From Auanema rhodensis (lineage: Eukaryota > Nematoda > Chromadorea > Rhabditida > Rhabditidae): a DNA stretch of 64,000 bases. Where the stretch lies: contig OZ059900.1 of NCBI GenBank assembly GCA_964057225.1, forward strand, positions 5,342,501-5,406,500, given 5' to 3'. Below, in pieces: positions 13,025 to 25,300 of the stretch. A model generated the notes under the pieces. The model was not told where the DNA came from. It searched no databases and was given only the letters and a program-made list of their open reading frames with translations. The number at the start of each line of letters is the position of its first letter. The first letter of the stretch is position 1. Both the position numbers and the translations under genes were made by a program.

Positions 13025-15488
13025 AACAGTTAACTATACCACCTAAGTATCTAAAGAAAGTGATCTTGATTTGTAACTCGGTGCCCGTTAAAGATAGAAA
13101 AATACTGTACATTTTAATGAATTCTCCATGGTCATATTAGTCTAAAAACACTATCTTATTGTGTTTGATGCATGGTAGCCAGGACTTCCAATTTTATGTG
13201 AAGAGTTAACTATACCACCTAAGTATCCGAAGAAAGTGATCTTGATTTGTAACTTGGTGCCCGTTAAAGATAGAAGAATACTGTACATTTTAATGAATTC
13301 TCCATGGTCATATTAGTCTAAAAACACTATCTTATTGTGTTTGATGCATGGTAGCCAGGACTTCCAATTTTATGTGAACAGTTAACTATACCACCTAAGT
13401 ATCCGAAGAAAGTGATCTTGATTTGTAACTTGGTGCCCGTTAAAGATAGAAGAATACTGTACATTTTAATGAATTCTCCATGGTCATATTAGTCTAAAAA
13501 CACTATCTTATTGTGTTTGATGCATGGTAGCCAGGACTTCCAATTTTATGTGAACAGTTAACTATACCACCTAAGTATCTAAAGAAAGTGATCTTGATTT
13601 GTAACTCGGTGCCCGGTAAAGATAGAAGAATACTGTACATTTTAATGAATTCTCCATGGTCATATTAGTCTAAAAACACTATCTTATTGTGTTTGATGCA
13701 TGGTAGCCAGGACTTCCAATTTTATGTGAACAGTTAACTATACCACCTAAGTATCCGAAGAAAGTGATCTTGATTTGTAACTTGGTGCCCGTTAAAGATA
13801 GAAGAATACTGTACATTTCAATGAATTCTCCATGGTCATATTAGTCTAAAAACACTATCTTATTGTGTTTGATGCATGGTAGCCAGGACTTCCAATTTTA
13901 TGTGAAGAGTTAACTATACCACCTAAGTATCCGAAGAAAGTGATCTTGATTTGTAACTTGGTGCCCGTTAAAGATAGAAGAATACTGTACATTTTAATGA
14001 ATTCTCCATGATCATATTAGTCTAAAAACACTATCTTATTGTGTTTGATGCATGGTAGCCAGGACTTCCAATTTTATGTGAAGAGTTAACTATACCACCT
14101 AAGTATCTAAAGAAAGTGATCTTGATTTGTAACTCGGTGCCCGTTAAAGATAGAAAAATACTGTACATTTTAATGAATTCTCCATGGTCATATTAGTCTA
14201 AAAACACTATCTTATTGTGTTTGATGCATGGTAGCCAGGACTTCCAATTTTATGTGAAGAGTTAACTATACCACCTAAGTATCCGAAGAAAGTGATCTTG
14301 ATTTGTAACTTGGTGCCCGTTAAAGATAGAAGAATACTGTACATTTTAATGAATTCTCCATGGTCATATTAGTCTAAAAACACTATCTTATTGTGTTTGA
14401 TGCATGGTAGCCAGGACTTCCAATTTTATGTGAAGAGTTAACTATACCACCTAAGTATCCGAAGAAAGTGATCTTGATTTGTAACTTGGTGCCCGTTAAA
14501 GATAGAAGAATACTGTACATTTTAATGAATTCTCCATGGTCATATTAGTCTAAAAACACTATCTTATTGTGTTTGATGCATGGTAGCCAGGACTTCCAAT
14601 TTTATGTGAAGAGTTAACTATACCACCTAAGTATCCGAAGAAAGTGATCTTGATTTGTAACTTGGTGCCCGTTAAAGATAGAAGAATACTGTACATTTTA
14701 ATGAATTCTCCATGGTCATATTAGTCTAAAAACACTATCTTATTGTGTTTGATGCATGGTAGCCAGGACTTCCAATTTTATGTGAACAGTTAACTATACC
14801 ACCTAAGTATCTAAAGAAAGTGATCTTGATTTGTAACTCGGTGCCCGTTAAAGATAGAAAAATACTGTACATTTTAATGAATTCTCCATGGTCATATTAG
14901 TCTAAAAACACTATCTTATTGTGTTTGATGCATGGTAGCCAGGACTTCCAATTTTATGTGAAGAGTTAACTATACCACCTAAGTATCCGAAGAAAGTGAT
15001 CTTGATTTGTAACTTGATGCCCGTTAAAGATAGAAGAATACTGTACATTTCAATAAATTCTCCATGATCATATTAGTCTAAAAACACTATCTTATTGTGT
15101 TTGATGCATGGTAGCCAGGACTTCCAATTTTATGTGAACAGTTAACTATACCACCTAAGTATCTAAAGAAAGTGATCTTGATTTGTAACTTGGTGCCCGT
15201 TAAAGATAGAAGAATACTGTACATTTTAATGAATTCTCCATGGTCATATTAGTCTAAAAACACTATCTTATTGTGTTTGATGCATGGTAGCCAGGACTTC
15301 CAATTTTATGTGAAGAGTTAACTATACCACCTAAGTATCCGAAGAAAGTGATCTTGATTTGTAACTTGGTGCCCGTTAAAGATAGAAGAATACTGTACAT
15401 TTTAATGAATTCTCCATGGTCATATTAGTCTAAAAACACTATCTTATTGTGTTTGATGCATGGTAGCCAGGACTTCCAATTTTATGTG
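13025..15488. repeat. 14-mer higher-order repeat, copy 2
   Basis: Second tandem copy of the 10561-13024 unit. Marker 13616 (m64 G) pairs with 11152. The type order matches through the monomer at 15313; at 15489 it departs (TGG, m76 G, where copy 1's successor at 13025 has CGG, m76 A). The last eight monomers, from 14081, also belong to the larger 47-monomer duplication, so this 14-mer event appears older than that one. Confidence 0.88.
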
Positions 15489-15840
15489 AACAGTTAACTA
15501 TACCACCTAAGTATCTAAAGAAAGTGATCTTGATTTGTAACTTGGTGCCCGTTAAAGATAGAAGAATACTGTACATTTTAATGAATTCTCCATGGTCATA
15601 TTAGTCTAAAAACACTATCTTATTGTGTTTGATGCATGGTAGCCAGGACTTCCAATTTTATGTGAACAGTTAACTATACCACCTAAGTATCTAAAGAAAG
15701 TGATCTTGATTTGTAACTCGGTGCCCGTTAAAGATAGAAAAATACTGTACATTTTAATGAATTCTCCATGGTCATATTAGTCTAAAAACACTATCTTATT
15801 GTGTTTGATGCATGGTAGCCAGGACTTCCAATTTTATGTG

Positions 15841-17952
15841 AAGAGTTAACTATACCACCTAAGTATCCGAAGAAAGTGATCTTGATTTGTAACTTGATGC
15901 CCGTTAAAGATAGAAGAATACTGTACATTTCAATAAATTCTCCATGATCATATTAGTCTAAAAACACTATCTTATTGTGTTTGATGCATGGTAGCCAGGA
16001 CTTCCAATTTTATGTGAAGAGTTAACTATACCACCTAAGTATCCGAAGAAAGTGATCTTGATTTGTAACTTGATGCCCGTTAAAGATAGAAGAATACTGT
16101 ACATTTCAATAAATTCTCCATGATCATATTAGTCTAAAAACACTATCTTATTGTGTTTGATGCATGGTAGCCAGGACTTCCAATTTTATGTGAAGAGTTA
16201 ACTATACCACCTAAGTATCCGAAGAAAGTGATCTTGATTTGTAACTTGATGCCCGTTAAAGATAGAAGAATACTGTACATTTCAATAAATTTTCCATGAT
16301 CATATTAGTCTAAAAACACTATCTTATTGTGTTTGATGCATGGTAGCCAGGACTTCCAATTTTATGTGAAGAGTTAACTATACCACCTAAGTATCTAAAG
16401 AAAGTGATCTTGATTTGTAACTCGGTGCCCGTTAAAGATAGAAAAATACTGTACATTTTAATGAATTCTCCATGGTCATATTAGTCTAAAAACACTATCT
16501 TATTGTGTTTGATGCATGGTAGCCAGGACTTCCAATTTTATGTGAACAGTTAACTATACCACCTAAGTATCTAAAGAAAGTGATCTTGATTTGTAACTCG
16601 GTGCCCGTTAAAGATAGAAAAATACTGTACATTTTAATGAATTCTCCATGGTCATATTAGTCTAAAAACACTATCTTATTGTGTTTGATGCATGGTAGCC
16701 AGGACTTCCAATTTTATGTGAAGAGTTAACTATACCACCTAAGTATCCGAAGAAAGTGATCTTGATTTGTAACTTGATGCCCGTTAAAGATAGAAGAATA
16801 CTGTACATTTCAATAAATTCTCCATGATCATATTAGTCTAAAAACACTATCTTATTGTGTTTGATGCATGGTAGCCAGGACTTCCAATTTTATGTGAAGA
16901 GTTAACTATACCATCTAAGTATCCGAAGAAAGTGATCTTGATTTGTAACTTGATGCCCGTTAAAGATAGAAGAATACTGTACATTTCAATAAATTCTCCA
17001 TGATCATATTAGTCTAAAAACACTATCTTATTGTGTTTGATGCATGGTAGCCAGGACTTCCAATTTTATGTGAAGAGTTAACTATACCACCTAAGTATCC
17101 GAAGAAAGTGATCTTGATTTGTAACTTGATGCCCGTTAAAGATAGAAGAATACTGTACATTTCAATAAATTCTCCATGATCATATTAGTCTAAAAACACT
17201 ATCTTATTGTGTTTGATGCATGGTAGCCAGGACTTCCAATTTTATGTGAAGAGTTAACTATACCACCTAAGTATCCGAAGAAAGTGATCTTGATTTGTAA
17301 CTTGATGCCCGTTAAAGATAGAAGAATACTGTACATTTCAATAAATTTTCCATGATCATATTAGTCTAAAAACACTATCTTATTGTGTTTGATGCATGGT
17401 AGCCAGGACTTCCAATTTTATGTGAAGAGTTAACTATACCACCTAAGTATCCGAAGAAAGTGATCTTGATTTGTAACTCGGTGCCCGTTAAAGATAGAAG
17501 AATACTGTACATTTTAATGAATTCTCCATGGTCATATTAGTCTAAAAACACTATCTTATTGTGTTTGATGCATGGTAGCCAGGACTTCCAATTTTATGTG
17601 AACAGTTAACTATACCACCTAAGTATCTAAAGAAAGTGATCTTGATTTGTAACTCGGTGCCCGTTAAAGATAGAAAAATACTGTACATTTTAATGAATTC
17701 TCCATGGTCATATTAGTCTAAAAACACTATCTTATTGTGTTTGATGCATGGTAGCCAGGACTTCCAATTTTATGTGAAGAGTTAACTATACCACCTAAGT
17801 ATCCGAAGAAAGTGATCTTGATTTGTAACTTGGTGCCCGTTAAAGATAGAAGAATACTGTACATTTTAATGAATTCTCCATGGTCATATTAGTCTAAAAA
17901 CACTATCTTATTGTGTTTGATGCATGGTAGCCAGGACTTCCAATTTTATGTG
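15841..17952. repeat. 6-mer higher-order repeat, imperfect
   Basis: Runs of TGA-type monomers end in a member with m100 T (16193 and 17249, 1056 bp or six monomers apart), each followed by TA/CGG-type monomers. The first run has three TGA monomers and the second four, with a private T at 16914. At 17425 the expected TA/CGG m76-A monomer is replaced by a mosaic with m28-29 CG and CGG with m76 G. The downstream counterpart at 24113-26224 is a cleaner two-unit version. Confidence 0.8.
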
Positions 17953-18128
17953 AAGAGTTAACTATACCACCTAAGTATCCGAAGAAAGTGATCTTGATTT
18001 GTAACTTGGTGCCCGTTAAAGATAGAAGAATACTGTACATTTTAATGAATTCTCCATGGTCATATTAGTCTAAAAACACTATCTTATTGTGTTTGATGCA
18101 TGGTAGCCAGGACTTCCAATTTTATGTG

Positions 18129-20416
18129 AACAGTTAACTATACCACCTAAGTATCTAAAGAAAGTGATCTTGATTTGTAACTCGGTGCCCGTTAAAGATA
18201 GAAGAATACTGTACATTTTAATGAATTTTCCATGGCCGTATTAGTCTAAAAACACTATCTTATTGTGTCTGATGCATGGTAGCCAGGACTTCCAATTTTA
18301 TGTGAACAGTTAACTATACCACCTAAGTATCTAAAGAAAGGGATCTTGATTTGTAACTCGGTGCCCGTTAAAGATAGAAGAATACTGTACATTTTAATGA
18401 ATTCTCCATGGTCATATTAGTCTAAAAACACTAACTTAATGGGTTTGATGCATGGTAACCAAGACTTCCAATTTTATGTGAACAGTTAACTATACCACCT
18501 AAGTATCTAAAGAAAGGGATCTTGATTTGTAACTCGGTGCCCGTTAAAGATAGAAGAATACTGTACATTTTAATGAATTCTCCATGGTCATATTAGTCTT
18601 AAAACACTAACTTAATGGGTTTGATGCATGGTAACCAAGACTTCCAATTTTATGTGAACAGTTAACTATACCACCTAAGTATCCGAAGAAAGTGATCTTG
18701 ATTTGTAACTCGGTGCCCGTTAAAGATAGAAGAATACTGTACATTTTAATAAATTTTCCATGGCTATATTAGTCTAAAAACACTATCTTATTGTGTTTGA
18801 TGCATGGTAGCCAGGACTTCCAATTTTATGTGAACAGTTAACTATACCACCTAAGTATCTAAAGAAAGTGAACTTGATTTGTAACTCGGTGCCCGTTAAA
18901 GATAGAAGAATACTGTACATTTTAATGAATTCTCCATGGTCATATTAGTCTAAAAACACTAACTTAATGGGTTTGATGCATGGTAACCAAGACTTCCAAT
19001 TTTATGTGAACAGTTAACTATACCACCTAAGTATCCGAAGAAAGTGATCTTGATTTGTAACTCGGTGCCCGTTAAAGATAGAAGAATATTGTACATTTTA
19101 ATGAATTTTCCATGGCCATATTAGTCTAAAAACACTATCTTATTGTGTTTGATGCATGGTAGCCAGGACTTCCAATTTTATGTGAACAGTTAACTATACC
19201 ACCTAAGTATCTAAAGAAAGTGATCTTGATTTGTAACTCGGTGCCCGTTAAAGATAGAAGAATACTGTACATTTTAATGAATTTTCCATGGCCATATTAG
19301 TCTAAAAACACTATCTTATTGTGTTTGATGCATGGTAGCCAGGACTTCCAATTTTATGTGAACAGTTAGCTATACCACCTAAGTATCCGAAGAAAGTGAT
19401 CTTGATTTGTAACTCGGTGCCCGTTAAAGTTAGAAGAATACTGTACATTTTAATGAATTCTCCATGGCCATATTAGACTAAAAACACTATCTTATTGTGT
19501 TTGATGCATGGTAGCCAGGACTTCCAATTTTATGTGAACAGTTAACTATACCACCTAAGTATCCAAAGAAAGTGATCTTGATTTGTAACTCGGTGCCCGT
19601 TAAAGTTAGAAGAATACTGTACATTTTAATAAATACTCAATGGCCATATTAGACTAAAAACACTATCTTATTGTGTTTGATGCATGGTAGCCAGGACTTC
19701 CAATTTTATGTGAACAGTTAGCTATACCACCTAAGTATCCGAAGAAAGTGATCTTGATTTGTAACTCGGTGCCCGTTAAAGTTAGAAGAATACTGTACAT
19801 TTTAATGAATTCTCCATGGCCATATTAGACTAAAAACACTATCTTATTGTGTTTGATGCATGGTAGCCAGGACTTCCAATTTTATGTGAACAGTTAACTA
19901 TACCACCTAAGTATCCAAAGAAAGTGATCTTGATTTGTAACTCGGTGCCCGTTAAAGTTAGAAGAATACTGTACATTTTAATAAATTCTCCATGGCCATA
20001 TTAGACTAAAAACACTATCTTATTGTGTTTGATGCATGGTAGCCAGGACTTCCAATTTTATGTGAAGAGTTAACTATACCACCTAAGTATCTAAAGAAAG
20101 TGATCTTGATTTGTAACTCGGTGCCCGTTAAAGATAGAAGAATACTGTACATTTTAATAAATTCTCCATGGCCATATTAGACTAAAAACACTATCTTATT
20201 GTGTTTGATGCATGGTAGCCAGGACTTCCAATTTTATGTGAACAGTTAACTATACCACCTAAGTATCTAAAGAAAGTGATCTTGATTTGTAACTCGGTGC
20301 CCGTTAAAGATAGAAGAATACTGTACATTTTAATAAATTCTCCATGGCCATATTAGACTAAAAACACTATCTTATTGTGTTTGATGCATGGTAGCCAGGA
20401 CTTCCAATTTTATGTG
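18129..20416. repeat. Block of 13 divergent monomers with m117 A and m9 G subtypes
   Basis: This block introduces types absent from the first 18 kb. The monomers at 18305, 18481 and 18833 carry the A,A,G,A,A state of the linked group. The monomers at 19361 and 19713 have m9 G, which abolishes GTTAAC, together with m70 T and m117 A. The monomers at 19537 and 19889 have m28-29 CA and m70 T. The 19361/19537 and 19713/19889 pairs form a 352-bp dimer repeated twice. The monomer at 19537 carries the rare m99 A and m103 A changes. The block is repeated at 26401-28688 and in part at 29569-31328 and 44880 onwards. Confidence 0.87.
19361..19536. repeat. Representative m9-G/m70-T/m117-A monomer
   Basis: A clean example of the type reading AACAGTTAGCTATACC at its start, with m28-29 CG, CGG at m55-57, m70 T, m100 C, m107-108 GC and AGACTA at m115-120. 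It always precedes a monomer with m28-29 CA, making a dimer. Further copies start at 19713, 27633, 27985, 30273, 30625, 44880 and 45232. Related monomers with m9 G but m70 G start at 22177, 32561 and 47168. Confidence 0.85.
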
Positions 20417-22352
20417 AAGAGTTAACTATACCACCTAAGTATCCGAAGAAAGTGATCTTGATTTGTAACTTGGTGCCCGTTAAAGATAGAAGAATACTGT
20501 ACATTTTAATGAATTCTCCATGGTCATATTAGTCTAAAAACACTATCTTATTGTGTTTGATGCATGGTAGCCAGGACTTCCAATTTTATGTGAACAGTTA
20601 ACTATACCACCTAAGTATCTAAAGAAAGTGATCTTGATTTGTAACTCGGTGCCCGTTAAAGATAGAAAAATACTGTACATTTTAATGAATTCTCCATGGT
20701 CATATTAGTCTAAAAACACTATCTTATTGTGTTTGATGCATGGTAGCCAGGACTTCCAATTTTATGTGAACAGTTAACTATACCACCTAAGTATCCGAAG
20801 AAAGTGATCTTGATTTGTAACTTGGTGCCCGTTAAAGATAGAAGAATACTGTACATTTTAATGAATTCTCCATGGTCATATTAGTCTAAAAACACTAACT
20901 TAATGGGTTTGATGCATGGTAACCAAGACTTCCAATTTTATGTGAACAGTTAACTATACCACCTAAGTATCTAAAGAAAGTGATCTTGATTTGTAACTTG
21001 GTGCCCGTTAAAGATAGAAGAATACTGTACATTTTAATGAATTCTCCATGGTCATATTAGTCTAAAAACACTATCTTATTGTGTTTGATGCATGGTAGCC
21101 AGGACTTCCAATTTTATGTGAACAGTTAACTATACCACCTAAGTATCTAAAGAAAGTGATCTTGATTTGTAACTTGGTGCCCGTTAAAGATAGAAGAATA
21201 CTGTACATTTTAATGAATTCTCCATGGTCATATTAGTCTAAAAACACTATCTTATTGTGTTTGATGCATGGTAGCCAGGACTTCCAATTTTATGTGAACA
21301 GTTAACTATACCACCTAAGTATCCGAAGAAAGTGATCTTGATTTGTAACTCGGTGCCCGTTAAAGATAGAAGAATACTGTACATTTTAATGAATTTTCCA
21401 TGGCCATATTAGTCTAAAAACACTATCTTATTGTGTTTGATGCATGGTAGCCAGGACTTCCAATTTTATGTGAACAGTTAACTATACCACCTAAGTATCT
21501 AAAGAAAGTGATCTTGATTTGTAACTCGGTGCCCGTTAAAGATAGAAGAATACTGTACATTTTAATAAATTTTCCATGGCCATATTAGTCTAAAAACACT
21601 ATCTTATTGTGTTTGATGCATGGTAGCCAGGACTTCCAATTTTATGTGAACAGTTAACTATACCACCTAAGTATCTAAAGAAAGTGAACTTGATTTGTAA
21701 CTCGGTGCCCGTTAAAGATAGAAGAATACTGTACATTTTAATGAATTCTCCATGGTCATATTAGTCTAAAAACACTAACTTAATGGGTTTGATGCATGGT
21801 AACCAAGACTTCCAATTTTATGTGAACAGTTAACTATACCACCTAAGTATCCGAAGAAAGTGATCTTGATTTGTAACTCGGTGCCCGTTAAAGATAGAAG
21901 AATATTGTACATTTTAATGAATTTTCCATGGCCATATTAGTCTAAAAACACTATCTTATTGTGTTTGATGCATGATAGCCAGGACTTCCAATTTTATGTG
22001 AACAGTTAACTATACCACCTAAGTATCTAAAGAAAGTGATCTTGATTTGTAACTCGGTGCCCGTTAAAGATAGAAGAATACTGTACATTTTAATGAATTT
22101 TCCATGGCCATATTAGTCTAAAAACACTATCTTATTGTGTTTGATGCATGGTAGCCAGGACTTCCAATTTTATGTGAACAGTTAGCTATACCACCTAAGT
22201 ATCCGAAGAAAGTGATCTTGATTTGTAACTCGGTGCCCGTTAAAGGTAGAAGAATACTGTACATTTTAATGAATTCTCCATGGTCATATTAGTCTAAAAA
22301 CACTAACTTAATGGGTTTGATGCATGGTAACCAAGACTTCCAATTTTATGTG
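20417..22352. repeat. 11-monomer segment completing the 47-monomer unit
   Basis: Lies between the two copies of the 36-monomer segment, so 14081-22352 is one 47-monomer unit (8272 bp). It opens with AAG/CG/TGG, then TA/CGG m76-A, then CG/TGG with the A,A,G,A,A linked state, then two TA/TGG monomers. That opening recurs at 31329, 33265, 45936 and 47872. The monomer at 21825 has GCATGATAGCC near its end, a rare m151 G-to-A change also in the monomers at 32209 and 46816. The monomer at 22177 combines m9 G with m70 G. Confidence 0.82.
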
Positions 22353-25300
22353 AAGAGTTAACTATACCACCTAAGTATCTAAAGAAAGTGATCTTGATTT
22401 GTAACTCGGTGCCCGTTAAAGATAGAAAAATACTGTACATTTTAATGAATTCTCCATGGTCATATTAGTCTAAAAACACTATCTTATTGTGTTTGATGCA
22501 TGGTAGCCAGGACTTCCAATTTTATGTGAAGAGTTAACTATACCACCTAAGTATCCGAAGAAAGTGATCTTGATTTGTAACTTGGTGCCCGTTAAAGATA
22601 GAAGAATACTGTACATTTTAATGAATTCTCCATGGTCATATTAGTCTAAAAACACTATCTTATTGTGTTTGATGCATGGTAGCCAGGACTTCCAATTTTA
22701 TGTGAAGAGTTAACTATACCACCTAAGTATCCGAAGAAAGTGATCTTGATTTGTAACTTGGTGCCCGTTAAAGATAGAAGAATACTGTACATTTTAATGA
22801 ATTCTCCATGGTCATATTAGTCTAAAAACACTATCTTATTGTGTTTGATGCATGGTAGCCAGGACTTCCAATTTTATGTGAAGAGTTAACTATACCACCT
22901 AAGTATCCGAAGAAAGTGATCTTGATTTGTAACTTGGTGCCCGTTAAAGATAGAAGAATACTGTACATTTTAATGAATTCTCCATGGTCATATTAGTCTA
23001 AAAACACTATCTTATTGTGTTTGATGCATGGTAGCCAGGACTTCCAATTTTATGTGAACAGTTAACTATACCACCTAAGTATCTAAAGAAAGTGATCTTG
23101 ATTTGTAACTCGGTGCCCGTTAAAGATAGAAAAATACTGTACATTTTAATGAATTCTCCATGGTCATATTAGTCTAAAAACACTATCTTATTGTGTTTGA
23201 TGCATGGTAGCCAGGACTTCCAATTTTATGTGAAGAGTTAACTATACCACCTAAGTATCCGAAGAAAGTGATCTTGATTTGTAACTTGATGCCCGTTAAA
23301 GATAGAAGAATACTGTACATTTCAATAAATTCTCCATGATCATATTAGTCTAAAAACACTATCTTATTGTGTTTGATGCATGGTAGCCAGGACTTCCAAT
23401 TTTATGTGAACAGTTAACTATACCACCTAAGTATCTAAAGAAAGTGATCTTGATTTGTAACTTGGTGCCCGTTAAAGATAGAAGAATACTGTACATTTTA
23501 ATGAATTCTCCATGGTCATATTAGTCTAAAAACACTATCTTATTGTGTTTGATGCATGGTAGCCAGGACTTCCAATTTTATGTGAAGAGTTAACTATACC
23601 ACCTAAGTATCCGAAGAAAGTGATCTTGATTTGTAACTTGGTGCCCGTTAAAGATAGAAGAATACTGTACATTTTAATGAATTCTCCATGGTCATATTAG
23701 TCTAAAAACACTATCTTATTGTGTTTGATGCATGGTAGCCAGGACTTCCAATTTTATGTGAACAGTTAACTATACCACCTAAGTATCTAAAGAAAGTGAT
23801 CTTGATTTGTAACTTGGTGCCCGTTAAAGATAGAAGAATACTGTACATTTTAATGAATTCTCCATGGTCATATTAGTCTAAAAACACTATCTTATTGTGT
23901 TTGATGCATGGTAGCCAGGACTTCCAATTTTATGTGAACAGTTAACTATACCACCTAAGTATCTAAAGAAAGTGATCTTGATTTGTAACTCGGTGCCCGT
24001 TAAAGATAGAAAAATACTGTACATTTTAATGAATTCTCCATGGTCATATTAGTCTAAAAACACTATCTTATTGTGTTTGATGCATGGTAGCCAGGACTTC
24101 CAATTTTATGTGAAGAGTTAACTATACCACCTAAGTATCCGAAGAAAGTGATCTTGATTTGTAACTTGATGCCCGTTAAAGATAGAAGAATACTGTACAT
24201 TTCAATAAATTCTCCATGATCATATTAGTCTAAAAACACTATCTTATTGTGTTTGATGCATGGTAGCCAGGACTTCCAATTTTATGTGAAGAGTTAACTA
24301 TACCACCTAAGTATCCGAAGAAAGTGATCTTGATTTGTAACTTGATGCCCGTTAAAGATAGAAGAATACTGTACATTTCAATAAATTCTCCATGATCATA
24401 TTAGTCTAAAAACACTATCTTATTGTGTTTGATGCATGGTAGCCAGGACTTCCAATTTTATGTGAAGAGTTAACTATACCACCTAAGTATCCGAAGAAAG
24501 TGATCTTGATTTGTAACTTGATGCCTGTTAAAGATAGAAGAATACTGTACATTTCAATAAATTCTCCATGATCATATTAGTCTAAAAACACTATCTTATT
24601 GTGTTTGATGCATGGTAGCCAGGACTTCCAATTTTATGTGAAGAGTTAACTATACCACCTAAGTATCCGAAGAAAGTGATCTTGATTTGTAACTTGATGC
24701 CCGTTAAAGATAGAAGAATACTGTACATTTCAATAAATTTTCCATGATCATATTAGTCTAAAAACACTATCTTATTGTGTTTGATGCATGGTAGCCAGGA
24801 CTTCCAATTTTATGTGAAGAGTTAACTATACCACCTAAGTATCTAAAGAAAGTGATCTTGATTTGTAACTCGGTGCCCGTTAAAGATAGAAAAATACTGT
24901 ACATTTTAATGAATTCTCCATGGTCATATTAGTCTAAAAACACTATCTTATTGTGTTTGATGCATGGTAGCCAGGACTTCCAATTTTATGTGAACAGTTA
25001 ACTATACCACCTAAGTATCTAAAGAAAGTGATCTTGATTTGTAACTCGGTGCCCGTTAAAGATAGAAAAATACTGTACATTTTAATGAATTCTCCATGGT
25101 CATATTAGTCTAAAAACACTATCTTATTGTGTTTGATGCATGGTAGCCAGGACTTCCAATTTTATGTGAAGAGTTAACTATACCACCTAAGTATCCGAAG
25201 AAAGTGATCTTGATTTGTAACTTGATGCCCGTTAAAGATAGAAGAATACTGTACATTTCAATAAATTCTCCATGATCATATTAGTCTAAAAACACTATCT

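Larger units (their letters stand above)
14081..20416. repeat. 36-monomer segment, copy 1 of the 47-monomer duplication
   Basis: The type order here recurs 8272 bp (47 monomers) downstream at 22353-28688. Shared rare markers include G at 18238 with C-for-T at m141 in the same monomer (paired at 26510), m37 T-to-G in the monomers at 18305 and 18481, and the m99 T-to-A plus m103 C-to-A pair near 19635. The alignment shifts to 48 monomers between about 16.0 and 17.8 kb, because the downstream copy has one extra TGA monomer and later lacks one. The copies have a few differences, such as T at 18765, where the partner has C, and T at 16914. Confidence 0.87.
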
